Counted from the stretch's first letter, positions 35,544 to 47,146 are shown. The stretch: DNA of 64,000 nt from Argentina anserina (GCF_933775445.1 NC_065877.1:33294001-33358000); one strand, 5' to 3'. The notes: generated by a model not told the origin, from the sequence alone. Program-made: numbers and translations.

Positions 35544-36284
35544 CTATATAAAAAAAGAAATACCCGTCTCCCAGTCAGTCTCGTCCTCCATTTTCTTTCT
35601 CCGCGATTTCCAGGGTTCGTAGTATTTGGGAATTTTCTCGAGCCCTCTTCTCTCTCCAGCGCACTGTTCCGATTAGGTTTTCATCCTAATCTCACCCATC
35701 CAAGGTAACCCCTCACATCCTCTCCGGCTATTCTCCGTTCGATTGTCATAGGCATCTCTCTTTTACCTTCTAGCACGATTCCCAGGGTTTGGTTTTTTGC
35801 TTCGTCGTTTTGCCTCTTTTTTATTTCTTCGTAATGGTTACATTTTCGATTCTCTGACCTGCAATTGTTCGCTTCTGGTTTGGCCTAGGGTTCTTTGCTG
35901 TGTGATATGCTTTATTTCGCAGGGATCGGTTTCTCTAGGTATATACGGTTCTTGTTTTCGCATTCAATTTTTTGATGATGAATCTCTGCGCATTTTTGTG
36001 TCGAGTGAATGTTGACGGTGCATGTTGTTTTGTCACATATCTAGGTTTTCCCTGTGTTGTTGAGCTTGTTTATTAATTTCAATACGCCGAAAATATTTGA
36101 GGTGGTTTTGGTCTGATTAAAGCTCATTTTTGTCGTTGCCTTTCGATTTGTGGTTGTGTGTTGGTGATGGTGGTTATGAAATTCGTGATTATTATTATTA
36201 TAGGCTAGGTTCTTATCAGTTTTTGTTTTGTTTTGAATTATGCTGATAAAGTTGCAGTTGGGAGTCGAGCATAATTATTCACAG
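35544..36284 (+). promoter_or_regulatory. Captured CUL1 core promoter, 5' UTR and leader intron
   Basis: CTATATAAAAA at 35544-35554 is a good TATA box. About 30 bp later comes a CT-rich leader (35575-35704). The leader ends at a clean donor (CCAAG|GTAACC at 35705), and an acceptor TTATTCACAG ends at 36284, three bases before the CUL1 ATG. A leader intron is common in plant housekeeping genes. The retained intron shows that capture happened at the DNA level. Promoter activity is inferred. Confidence 0.6.
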
Positions 36285-36286
36285 AA

Positions 36287-37581
36287 ATGGAGCCCAAGGT
36301 TATCGAATTGGATCAAGGATGGGACTACATGCAGAAGGGGATCACCAAGCTGAAGAGGATTCTAGAGGGATTGCCAGAGGCTCAGTTCAACTCTGAGGAA
36401 TACATGATGCTTTACACGTATCCTTTAGTCATGATTCGTATTTGTTGGTCTTGACTCTTGATACTGCTGTTTATGTATGTATTGCGTCTTTTATTTTTCC
36501 ATCAAGGCTGTTGTGAAGTAATTTTTATTGTGCTGTGAGGTGAATTTTCCCTAACTACAAGTACAGAACTATCTATAACATGTGTACGCAAAAGCCCCCA
36601 TATGATTATTCTCAACAGCTTTATGACAAGTACAAGGAGGCATTTGAGGAATACATTACCTCAACGGTGAGAACTTTAGCTTGTTGTTATTAATCATGCA
36701 AGTGACATGCTTTTATCTGAACTTACTTGGAAATATATATCAAAATTTGGTTGTTTATTACACAGGTGATGCCCTCTTTAAGAGAAAAGCATGATGAGTT
36801 CATGCTGCGGGAGCTTGTCCAAAGATGGGCCAATCATAAGATTATGGTTAGGTGGCTATCACGCTTCTTTCATTATCTCGATCGTTACTTCATTGCGCGT
36901 AGGTCGCTTCCTGCATTAAATGAAGTTGGTCTCTCCTGCTTTCGTGATCTGGTTAGTCATGTCTCTCTAATATTTCTTATCAAAGGACAGTAGGACTTGG
37001 CTTGCTTATAATATTCTGTTAAATCATTGTCACTACCAGGCGTCGCTTCAATAACTGATGTACTTAATTTGTGGTCTCAGGTTTACCGGGAGGTAAATGC
37101 TAATGGCAGAGTTGCTGTGATTGGTCTTGTAAGTTCATTAGTCCTGATCTTGTACTGAGAAATATCTTGATCTTGTCATTCAATGAGTGTTGTTTGACCG
37201 CCACTTCCAGATCGATAAAGAACGTGAAGGAGAGCAGATTGACAGAGCGCTATTGAAGAATGTGATAGACATCTTTGTTGAGATTGGCATGGGGCAAATG
37301 GATTCTTATGAACAGGACTTTGAAACACAACTGCTAAACGATACTGGTGACTACTATTCTCGTAAAGCATCAAATTGGATTTTGGAGGATTCTTGTCCAG
37401 ATTATATGCTGAAGGCAAGTTTACATTTAGATATGCTTTTTTTTTTGGTGAGGTGAGTTCATAGACCAGTATGTTGTCTAATGCCTCTTGTGACCCTATA
37501 CAGGCAGAGGAATGTTTGAGAAGGGAGAGGGACAGAGTTTCTCATTACCTGCATTCAAGCAGTGAGCAGAAGCTGGTTGAG
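36287..37581 (+). CDS. CUL1: CULLIN1 N-terminal fragment inside the CACTA element (truncated)
   Basis: Six exons (36287-36417, 36567-36666, 36766-36951, 37081-37128, 37211-37414, 37504-37581) join to 249 codons without a stop. The product matches plant CULLIN1 from its first residue: [98 protein letters not shown] and [20 protein letters not shown]. Full CUL1 is about 740 residues and is the scaffold of SCF ubiquitin ligases. The N-terminus binds SKP1/F-box proteins and the C-terminus binds RBX1 and carries the neddylation lysine. Only the N-terminal third is present here. Intron 5 uses a GC donor (AAG|GCAAGT). After exon 6, read-through gives two residues and a stop. Expression is unknown; it may simply be a transposon-borne pseudogene. 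Confidence 0.9.
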
Positions 37582-37654
37582 GTCAGTTAATAAGTAGTTA
37601 TAAGTTTGTTAGTTTGCTTTTAACGAGTATATAATAATTTGGGGTATGTAAGTA

Positions 37655-38044
37655 TTGCTGGCTGAAGAAGATATTGATCTTCATTTAGACCAACTACAAA
37701 CTCAAGCAAATGTGTTTGAAACAACATTTAAACATAGAAACATGAACGAGATCAGGGGAATGGGCTTTGCAGGCAGTCATGGTTTGAGCCAGGGGCCAGA
37801 CAAGACCGGCACTTCACGTTCTAGGCGAGCTGCAGAGATTGTTGATAAAGCTGTGGAGGAAGCCCGACAAGCCAAGGAGGAAGCTCGTGAGACCAGGGAA
37901 GAGAACACACAGATTAAGGCTCGTCTTCAACAAATGGAGCAGCTTCTCTCTGACAAGTTTGGCATACAGCTGCCGGTTCCCCCCCAACAGCAGCCCCGTG
38001 ATGATGAAGGCAATGGTTCCATCAACATTGCCTCAGTTTCCTAG
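37655..38044 (+). CDS. Charged coiled-coil exon, probably CACTA-derived
   Basis: An open frame of 129 codons ends at TAG 38042-38044. It contains RAAEIVDKAVEEARQAKEEA and ENTQIKARLQQMEQLLSDKFG, a strongly predicted coiled coil, followed by a Pro/Gln-rich tail. It does not match the continuation of CUL1. It resembles C-terminal ends of plant En/Spm transposase-like proteins (Ptta/Transposase_24 group), by impression. The first codon listed is TTG, so this is more likely a last exon than a full gene. No acceptor near its start gives a convincing in-frame join to CUL1 exon 6. Confidence 0.5.
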   Translation: MLAEEDIDLHLDQLQTQANVFETTFKHRNMNEIRGMGFAGSHGLSQGPDKTGTSRSRRAAEIVDKAVEEARQAKEEARETREENTQIKARLQQMEQLLSDKFGIQLPVPPQQQPRDDEGNGSINIASVS

Positions 38045-38287
38045 TCTGTGTCTAGTAAACTATTATAATCAAGTCACTAGTTTGTTTTTGAATATATATT
38101 TTGTATGAACAAGTTGAAATTAATTAGTAGTTTATATATTTTGGAATGGTTTGTATGAACTTGATTATGAAATGTATGTATATATATATATAGTTTTGCT
38201 CAATTTTGTATTCTTTTAATTAATATTGAAGGTAAAATAAACAATTAAACAATTTAATCAAAACAGCTTCAATAAAATATATTACAC

Positions 38288-38612
38288 TAAGGTGACGAAA
38301 GTTAAAATGTCGTGGCCTTACATGGATGTCCAAATAGTCAGCAGTCGGAGGGATTTCGAAGTAATGACGAAACATGTTTCGTAGTGTTAGGGTTATGGTG
38401 ACGAAAAAGTCTCGTCACTTTATAATGATAGAGACGAAAAAGAAATCGTGGTGTAAGTTCCCGGTATAGTGACGAATCACTTTATTTCGTCACCTAAGTT
38501 CTTCAATCATGGCTCTTAGGTGACGAACCTTTGGTGACGAAAATTTCGTCACGTAACTTCTTAGGTGACGAATAATACTCTTAGGTGACGAAAATATTTC
38601 GTCACTTTAGGG
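38288..38612. repeat. Right subterminal repeats of the CACTA element
   Basis: Repeated GGTGACGAAA, TTTCGTCAC and CTTAGGTGACGAA words occur in both orientations, matching the left array. Confidence 0.88.
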
Positions 38613-38631
38613 TTTTGTTCTAGTAGTGTGT

Positions 38632-41600
38632 CACATGCCTCTTCTACGGAAGTAAATTTGCTCTCTACCCAAACTTTCCTACTTTTATTCCTACCCACCT
38701 ATCTATTTTCTACATAAGTAAATTTGTCACATGTCATCTAACATTAACCACACTAACTTTGGGTATTCTACATAATTAATTTTATTTATTTTCTGATCTT
38801 ATCTAAGCTTTTTCTTTGTTTTGTTTTTTTTATTTTGAAAACAAAATATCCAATACTAATAATTCATTCCATTTATGTCCGTGTTTTGAAAGTTTTCATT
38901 ATTTTTTTCCAAGTTTACATGATTGACTTGCAAAAAATATATAATCATACTTGAATTGATTTTTTTTTTCAAAAACTCGTTACTCTCTTTTTGAAAAAGA
39001 GAAAAATTATATATTAAGTGTTGGTATATATTAGGGTTTGATGCTTATTTACTTCAACAATAAAAATTATATTGGGATTTGATATTTTGTTTTTAAAAAG
39101 AGATAGAAAGAAAAAATTAGATAAAATCAGAAAATAAATAAAACTAATTATGTGAAGTAACCATGGTTAGTATGGTTAAGGGTAAAGGATATGTGTCAGA
39201 TATATAGATGAGTGGGAATGAAGATGAATGGGAATGAAGGTGAGAAAATATAGGTGGGGAGCAAATTTGCTTCCCCTCTTCTACATACAGTTCTTCTCCA
39301 AAATATAAGAGATTAACATAACTGTATGTACGTAGAAGAGGCATTAAGTCTAGATTCAGTGTCTTGATTGATATGCCTCATTGTGTTTGATAATTACATG
39401 ACCAAGCTTGTCAAATGCCTCTTCTACATCCAGTGTCTTGTACTGGAGCATGCATCTCCCATTGTAATTGGAACGAGACACTGAATCTAGACTTAATGCC
39501 AACGAATTAATCATTAGCATATTGAGAAATATCCATAGCTTATACAGAAAGTATTGATCCTTATCAAGTGATCATTAGAGAAGTATATATAATTCCAAAC
39601 AAATAGATAGAACCAAATTTATTTTGCTCTATACCTTTGTTTCAATTCATACGTACTCAGTGTCGTCTACTTATTTTCTTTTGGTCAAAAGGAGTATTGA
39701 GCAAGTACGTACGTCCTTTCCAGTAGATATCAGACATTTGAGGCTGCTTGTGATGAACAGGAACTTTAGATATCTTCATTAAAGGTTTCAGTTTATTAAT
39801 TACTTCAGCGTTTCGTTGGCTTGAATCAGTTTATATATAGACTTCGTACTGTCGCCATTTATAAACAGACATAATTCAAGAAATCATTTCAATTAATTGA
39901 GGAGATAATAGCCGGGCTCGAAGTTGAATTGGAGGTACGTACAGTTCTCCCAGTTGGCCGTTTGAAATTATGGTAAACCAGCGAGAACAAGTTTAGGGGT
40001 TTTCCTTCACGATCGACCATGCATGTGCACTGCAATATACCACAAGGGAGCAGCTAGCGACTTGATGCATGTGGTGGGTGCTTAATATTATGGCAGATAT
40101 ATTTAGTCCCTAGCTAGGGTTCATAAAACCAATGCCCAATAGCTCCAAGCTAAGATAAAAGAGCACCCTAGCTAATGACTATGGACCGCCATTATTTTTG
40201 TCCATCTGTGACTTGATTTCTATACATGATTTAAAGTGGAATTGAAAAGGAAATGGCAACCAACGGGATGCTAATGATCGAGCTGCTTGATCATTTGAGT
40301 ATGTATCTCTGTCCAAATGCCAAAGCTGAAAAAGAAGGCCGGACTTTATATATGGGTTGCATGCTGTACCCACTTCTGTCCATGCTTAATTATCATCTTT
40401 GTACGAAGTTATCTAATCCCAACTGTCCTTTAAACAGCATCTAAAAGCGGAATCCCCTTCTGCCCGAGCCTTTCTAAATTTATGTCTGAGAATTATTTGC
40501 TGTATAGACCTTAAATATGTGCTGTATACACTCAAATATATATTCATGATTTGACCTATATTTATCATCCAGGAAACATGGAATCTTTGGTAAACAATGG
40601 GGCTAGAACAATAATGGTGATCAACACAGACCAAGAGAACTCAATGCCATCATCATTGGCAAAGAAGCGTTGGCCTGAATATGCATGTATCACCTGGTAG
40701 CGAGTTTGAAGCGGTGAAGGATTAACATCCGCTCATGTCATTTCCACCTCGAATACTCGTGGAAATCGTCGCTTAATTAGGAGCTTGAATCCATGTCTAT
40801 TTGTCCTGGTTATTTATGTTTGCATCGCCCTTCTGAAGAAGCAAATAGCTGCAGTTTTGGGCAAGTAGAAACCAGAACAACAGAACACCACTACAGAAAC
40901 CAGACCAGAGAGATTGTTAGAGACAAAACAAGAAGAAAATACCACCATAGAATGATAGCGAAAACAGTAAGATAAAGGCAGAGAAAAAGCGAAGTGAAAG
41001 CGACGGTAGACGAGACAGTCAAAAGCATTACCTTCCATGCCGGCCAGTACGTCTGCTCGGTGTTGCTGTATATAAATTGTTTCTCTCGCAATTCGGTCTT
41101 TCATAAAGACACAGGCACGTGAAAGAATAGCGACTAGCTACTACTACTAATACTATTAGGGCATCACATACATAGAACTCGCGGCCTTTGGAAAACCTAA
41201 ATGTATTTTTCTTCCTATTCCAAATTCCACTGCTAACACAATGGCCGACTACGAGAACTAACCTAAACCCAAGTACGTGAAATAGTGTGGAAGTGAATCA
41301 GAATTAACCCTAACCTAAATGTTGTTTCGTAATAGCTAGAGAAATGAACAATAGTTTTGCTGTATTCACAAAAGCATGCATTTGTGCTTATCATAGTGAG
41401 CTCGCTCGGTTGTTTTCAATGGCAAATTCCTAATCATATAGTCATCATGATGAGCCAAACGGGCAAATCATACATTTTTCATTTTTCATGTTTCATGAGG
41501 GGAAGTGGAACTTGGAATATTTTTGTTTCTGTTCAACTAATAACTAGGTAAAATATGAATGATTGTAACGACAAGAAGCTAGTGCACATAATTTTCTTTG

Positions 41601-42205
41601 AAGGCTAGGGTTTATGCTAAGTCATAGGCTTTGGAACAGCAGACTACAGATCGATTTTTCTTTTTAAACATTTTATGTGCTAATGTGTAGGTCTCATTTT
41701 GATTTGTTTTACCTGTCAAAAAAATTGTAAAAACAAGTAATTGAGGTAATGTGATAGGAAATGTCAAATCAACCTGATGACAAATTTGATTAGCCTCTGT
41801 CGTCATTGATTCCCTACCAATGTCCAATGACATCGAGCCCACTGTTAACTCTCTACACAATTAATGTTAGCAGCAGAGTTTGCCCTACCCAAGAAAATTT
41901 TAACCGGAAAAAACAAAAACCAGGAAAGCCAATAACAATTAAGAGGGACACACCAAATTTATACTCATCGATCTGTTCTAGTACCACCTCACTCATTGAT
42001 CCATTGATCCATCTTCTTTCTTATGAGTGTCATCTCTTGAAGAGAAAGAAAAAGAAAAAAGAAAAAGAAATTGAAGCTATTTTAAGTTCATGAGCTCGCT
42101 TATCTCAGAGAAAGGGACTCTGAAAGAGGAATCTTGAAAGAGATTGATCAAAAGGGTTTAATAGCCGTGAATCAAAGCTCCCTCTCTCTATCCGTATCAG
42201 TAATC
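38632..42205. other. Intergenic between the CACTA element and TCP
   Basis: No recognised gene in 3.6 kb. It includes the inverted repeat at 39341-39499. The last 300-400 bp are presumably TCP promoter and leader; a purine-rich AAAGAAAAAGAAAAAAG stretch lies at about 42044-42069. Confidence 0.4.
39341..39499. repeat. Inverted-repeat element containing an empty CACTA-target-like site
   Basis: The outer 24 bp are a perfect inverted pair, beginning GCATTAAGTCTAGATTCAGT at 39341 and mirrored at 39476-39499. Within it, GATATGCCTCATTG...ACATGACCAAGCTTGTCAAATGCC closely parallels the two flanks of the CACTA insertion (33620-33665 and 38629-38648) joined with a single TGT. Confidence 0.8.
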
Positions 42206-43336
42206 ATGCACTCTTCCACCAATAGTAGCATTAGGAGTGGTAATATCTATCCTTTCCCACCTTATAACTTTCCTTTTTCCTCCTCCTCCTCCTCCTCCTC
42301 CTCCTCCTCCTCCTCCTCCTCCTCTTCTTCTTACTCTCATATCAACCACCACCCTCTTATTCCTCAAGAGAATACCACCTTTGGAGGCATTTTTGGTCTA
42401 CACCATGATCAGTTTCCCCTACTAAACAATTGTTTGCTAGCCCCCGGACCGGAAAGTACTATGATCAATTTTGGAGGAGCTTCATCAAACGCAATCATAT
42501 CATCATCTGGAGACTACCAGCAGCGTTATGGTTATGAGATTAACAATAATATTACTCATCCCTATTTTGTTTCTAAGGAGGTGAAAGTACCAGCTGTGGC
42601 TAATGCAAAAACGAAAGACCGGCACAGCAAGATCTTCACGTCCCAGGGCTTTAGGGACCGGAGGGTAAGACTCTCCATCAATGTTGCCCGTGAATTCTTC
42701 GATCTCCAAGACTTGCTAGGGTTTGACAAAGCCAGCAAAACCCTAGAGTGGCTGCTCAGCAAGTCCAGAAATGCCATCCAAGACCTAGAAAAGAGCAAGT
42801 GCAATAACAGTAATAGTTTGTCATCTTCTAGTACTTCGGACTGTGATAATGTTTTGGACATTAATGACGAGGTATCGAATTACAAGAGGAAGATGAAGGA
42901 GGCTGCTGCTATAATGGCCAAAGAATCGCGGGCAAAGGCTAGAGCAAGAGCAAGAGAAAGAACAAGAGAGAAGATGTGCAGGATCAGTACCAGTAAGAGG
43001 AGCCCTCAGATCTCTAGCCAATTGAGCTTGTTCAATGAGCTTGAACCTGCAGATATGAATCAAGAACCAGGAAGTACCCTCTTATCTGATAGTCAAGCTG
43101 AATATCATGAAACCGCTGCGCTCAAAAGAAAGCTGAAGGCGCCGTCAGTTGATCGAAGCCCTGAAATGAACCCCCAGAGGACTTTGGCTAGTTCAAATTG
43201 CTGCAACCACATTAATATCCAATTACCGAGTGCAATATCTCAAAATTGGGACATCAACGGAGCTTTTTTCACATGCCCTAGCATCTGTGCCATTACCACC
43301 AACATGAATCTTAATTCAACTGGTATAAAATTTTAA
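42206..43336 (+). CDS. TCP transcription factor, CYC/TB1 clade
   Basis: The unspliced reading gives 376 residues. The TCP bHLH-like domain lies at about residues 135-193 ([40 protein letters not shown]). The R domain lies at about 238-256 ([19 protein letters not shown]). TCP plus R marks the class II CYC/TB1 clade, whose members control floral symmetry (CYC/TCP1) or axillary bud outgrowth (TB1/BRC1/TCP12/TCP18). A Ser run of about 20 residues is encoded by a (TCC)n tract near the N-terminus. The first ATG in the frame is 42206 (MHSSTNSS); the upstream open frame lacks an ATG. Near the end, a donor at 43323 and an acceptor at 43428 would replace the last codons by Gly-Phe-stop (43436). Closest orthologue not resolved. 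Confidence 0.93.
   Translation: MHSSTNSSIRSGNIYPFPPYNFPFSSSSSSSSSSSSSSSSSSYSHINHHPLIPQENTTFGGIFGLHHDQFPLLNNCLLAPGPESTMINFGGASSNAIISSSGDYQQRYGYEINNNITHPYFVSKEVKVPAVANAKTKDRHSKIFTSQGFRDRRVRLSINVAREFFDLQDLLGFDKASKTLEWLLSKSRNAIQDLEKSKCNNSNSLSSSSTSDCDNVLDINDEVSNYKRKMKEAAAIMAKESRAKARARARERTREKMCRISTSKRSPQISSQLSLFNELEPADMNQEPGSTLLSDSQAEYHETAALKRKLKAPSVDRSPEMNPQRTLASSNCCNHINIQLPSAISQNWDINGAFFTCPSICAITTNMNLNSTGIKF
42278..42332 (+). repeat. (TCC)n coding microsatellite
   Basis: About 18 units encode the Ser run in the TCP protein. Length variation would change the protein without shifting the frame. Confidence 0.95.
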
Positions 43337-45336
43337 AGACACAATTCAACTCTCTGTTCTTTTTCCTTCTTTGTAAATAAATTATATGCACAAAATAGAC
43401 AATTTATTTATTTTCTGTTAACATGCAGGATTTTAAATCTGTAGCAACATTTGGGAGGCTAGCAGAAATTAAGGACTAGAATGATCAGTTGCAAGCCAAA
43501 CAGATGTAAGCTACGTATGTTTATGCTAATGCTTGTACCTCCATTTGGATCGATGCTTAATTATATATCGTTCATTCGGAAAATTAATGTATGACATACA
43601 TATATTCCTGGTAAAGTTGAACAATGAGTTCTCAAATTAGCAATTCCATTCATTCGAGTTCATTGAGTCACAAATGAATTGAAATATGATTTCTCAAATT
43701 TATTCATGAAGTCTGTTTCAACACTATAAAAGCATTTCTCCTAAGTGTTGAAACAGACATCATGAATTCAATTTAATACTTCATTTTTTTAATAGATCGA
43801 TTTCAAAAACAGGTATTAATTTGTCCACAAGATCAAATCAATCATAAAAGTAAACACGAAGAACGTTGGAAAGAATATACATGTATCAATTTGGAAAAAC
43901 TATAGGTGTTATCTTTAGAGTTTAGACCAGGGATAGTTTAATTGAACCAGTTTAATAAAATGCACCTTAACAGTTTAAGCAGGGATATAAGGTATAGAAA
44001 AACCACTATAGTCCACCCAGTTTGCAATTTTCTGTCAAGATGAGTACATAAATATGAGTAGAAGGTGATCAAAACATACAAAGATGATGCAATTAGTATA
44101 AGAAGCTAACTAGCTAAGTAGTTGATTACCAATCACCTGATCAAGGTGATGATGAACAACTTTCATGTTAGATGAAAAGTTGATTAAAGAATGATAGCTT
44201 GAAAATTCATAGCTACATACAGTATATGTAATATGCAGTCCAGGATTAGTAGATCAATGTTTTAGGCCTTCCTGGGGTTTATTAGGCATTTCTCTTTATC
44301 TCCTTTCAGATCTGCATTTTGAAATTTTTCCAGTTGTAGTTTCTGTGTTTCCTGGGAAGTGACGTATTCTAGTACTTACTAATTCCAAAAAAAATGTATT
44401 CTAGTACTAATTTATTGAAAGCTTATGTTTTCAAGTCCAATCGGTCCAGTTTTGGCTATCCAGTCTACATGAAGAATTGCAAGACATGCATAATGATATT
44501 CATGGTTACATGAGGAAAAGAGTAGATCAGTCACGGTTATTATATATTACAGTCACAACTATATATACGTTTAACCCTCAAGCTTGCCCGAAATAGAAGG
44601 CTTTGTTTTAGATTTCATAATGAGGTAAACTGGTAATGACTAATGAGCCAGATAACTATAAGATTTTTCTGTTTTATTCTTCTAATTTCATCAAGGAACA
44701 ATGTCTAGGTCTGCACAACATATAATCAACATGTTTCATTTCAATCTCTGTAGCTAAAAAGTTAAAAGTCATTTTAGTACAAGATACTCTCGGTCTGTTT
44801 TGAAGTTATAATTATCAAGCAAAGAAATAAGTATGTTTCATTGCCTGATAAAACTTTTGCATGGTCTCTGATCGATCCTTCCAGAGCTAGACAATCCTAT
44901 ATATATTTTTCTCTGGAGTACTGGATGTTGATGAATATATAGCTAGAGCTAATTGGTTATTATCATATATCATATATGCATAATGCATCTATCAGCGTAA
45001 AGTTTTAACTTTTAAGTTTAGTAAGTATTTATATATTTATATTAATAAGAAAAAGAATCTGACTTGGTACCAAGCAAGGAAGTTCTCAAATTGATTATCG
45101 ATGACTGTATATATAGATAGACATGAACAACAAAAAAGATGCAATTTGTATCAGATGCAAACTTAAGTTTAGTCAGTATATAATATTCTTCTAATGTATT
45201 TTCTTATCAAATGATGAGTTTCATGTTGTTTATAAAGCGGTACAATATGGTCTTTTACTTTGGAGTTTTCTCCTTCTTAACTTAAATTATTATCTCTATG
45301 CAATATCTCTAGTTGAACTTCAATTCGATTTGGTTG

Positions 45337-45340
<4 letters not shown>

Positions 45341-45389
<49 letters not shown>
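45341..45389. repeat. (TA)n microsatellite
   Basis: About 49 bp of alternating AT. Confidence 0.95.
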
Positions 45390-45393
<4 letters not shown>

Positions 45394-45499
45394 ACTCATG
45401 TCAAAGTCCAGCTAGTGCCATTTTCTTTTCTCTAAATGTTCTCCACTACATGTTAGGGTGTATCTAATTAAGCTCGATTAAGCTCGAATGGGTCGTCTA

Positions 45500-45795
45500 T
45501 GGTACGGGATGTATACCATACAATCATTTATAATTAATTGAATAAAATTACTACATTAACAACAATTCAATTGAATTAAATTACGACATTAACAACAAAA
45601 TTATCATATTCATTTTACAAATTTACATATCATTGAACAAAATTACTATATTTACAATAATTTGTTCAAAAATTTATAAAATGTTAGAAGTGAAGTAATT
45701 ATCTATAATTAACTATAATTACTTAAATAATGATTTATTTTAACACAGTGAAGATAAATTTGTTGTGTAGATATCATATATGGGTAGGTATCTAA
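45500..45795. repeat. AT-rich dispersed repeat, copy B
   Basis: Shares the motif order and words of 23462-23745: AAAATGTTAGAAGTGAAGTAATTA versus AAATGTTATGAGTGAAGTAATTA-type text, AAATTTGTTGTG, and a closing GATATCATATATGGG. The ends are unclear. Confidence 0.45.
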
Positions 45796-47144
45796 GAAAA
45801 TTCCAAGCTGAAATCTAGGATCCAATTAAAACCGTACCTGCCTCGCTCGTTCATTGATCAGTACACGTTTAATAATTGAATCTACAGATTCTTCAACTAC
45901 GTTCTTAGCTGTTAGCCTGCACAATAAAATTGTTTAACACCATACTCAGAACACGCATTAAAGCTTCAAGGTTGCTAGTCTTCGGAAAAAGATCACATAT
46001 ATACTGACTATTATTAGCTCTCTTTGGCTATTTAGAATTAATGTTCATATCTACGAATAAGAGACCCCAAAGAAAAGATGAGCATGCGCATGAGTTATAG
46101 TTATAGCAACTGGAACTGATGGAGTTTTAGAAATTGCAAGAGAAAATGAAGAACTTCAGCTTCTGATTTTAAGCAACTAAAAAGAAGCCAGCATGAAATT
46201 AACATCAAGACCAGCATCCTCATTAAAGAGCAAAGCTCTAACTATATATCTCGAGACTTTACAGGTGTGGCTGACCGGGTGACTTGTGTATTGTGAGGTA
46301 ATGATTCATGAGAACTGAAACTCAGTACAGAAAGGCAGAATATGCACGCCTAAAAATTTTAAGATTTAGAGAAATACCAGACAGTAGAATTTTACCTGAA
46401 AGAGCCTGATGAGCAGTGGGCTTAATAATTTGAGAGAGGTCATGTACAGTACACACCCCACGGTGAAGAAGATGAAGAATGCTTTGCAATAGTGGAAGTG
46501 ACGGCGATCACTGATAGAGAAACTGATGAACTAGTTTCTTCTTCTTTCTTTTCTTCTTTTACTGATTATTGAACTGGCAGTTATTCTAAACTTCTGTCTC
46601 TTCTGGTAGTAGTTTTGACTTTCTGACTGTGGACATGGAGATATGGGTGTGGGTACGATATGTTCATGTATATATTAATATACTGGGGTTGTTATGATCT
46701 GCAATGCCTCTGAACTGATAGCTAGCTCGATCTAGCGGCATGATCTGGGGAATTTATCAATATCAAAGATTAAACGGAGTAGATTGTCAGGGAGGACATA
46801 CTTCATATCCATTACAATACCCAACAAAATCTACCTCTTTAATTCCCAATGACTTTAGTGTTATATGGAGTAAGTTTCCTTGAGCTAGGACCAATTATTA
46901 CGTAGCTAGCTTGGCAGCCTTGGCTAATTTACAATAAGATCAAGTACTGCTTCAGTACTTGTTTAAATTCTTCATAAGTGAATGATGGGCGTTTTCTAAA
47001 ATATATTGAAGTAGGTAGGTGATTCATTCGTTGTACTAGCCACGACAACGCGACAGCCTTCATCTTCCCCCCGGCCTTACCATTTCAACAGTTCCATAGT
47101 TCCGCTTCCACAAGCTGCTTCAATGCTTCGTCGATCATGACCGA

Positions 47145-47146
<2 letters not shown>

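Larger units (their letters stand above)
33666..38628 (+). mobile_element. CACTA (En/Spm-type) transposon carrying a captured CUL1 gene fragment
   Basis: The 4963-bp element begins CACTACTAGAA and ends TTCTAGTAGTG, a perfect 11-bp inverted end of the CACTA superfamily. A 3-bp target duplication TGT lies outside both ends (33663-33665 and 38629-38631). Both subterminal zones are packed with short GTGACGAAA/TTTCGTCAC motifs in both orientations. The interior holds no recognisable complete CACTA transposase. It contains a CULLIN1 5' gene fragment with introns (about 35545-37581) and a short coiled-coil coding exon (37655-38041). It is therefore a non-autonomous, gene-capturing CACTA. A related unoccupied target-like sequence near 39370-39430 supports the boundaries. 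Confidence 0.93.
43437..47146. other. Long non-coding interval downstream of TCP
   Basis: No gene is recognised in 3.7 kb. It contains a (TA)n tract and one dispersed AT-rich repeat, annotated separately. The rest is AT-rich and may include TCP regulatory DNA. Confidence 0.4.
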
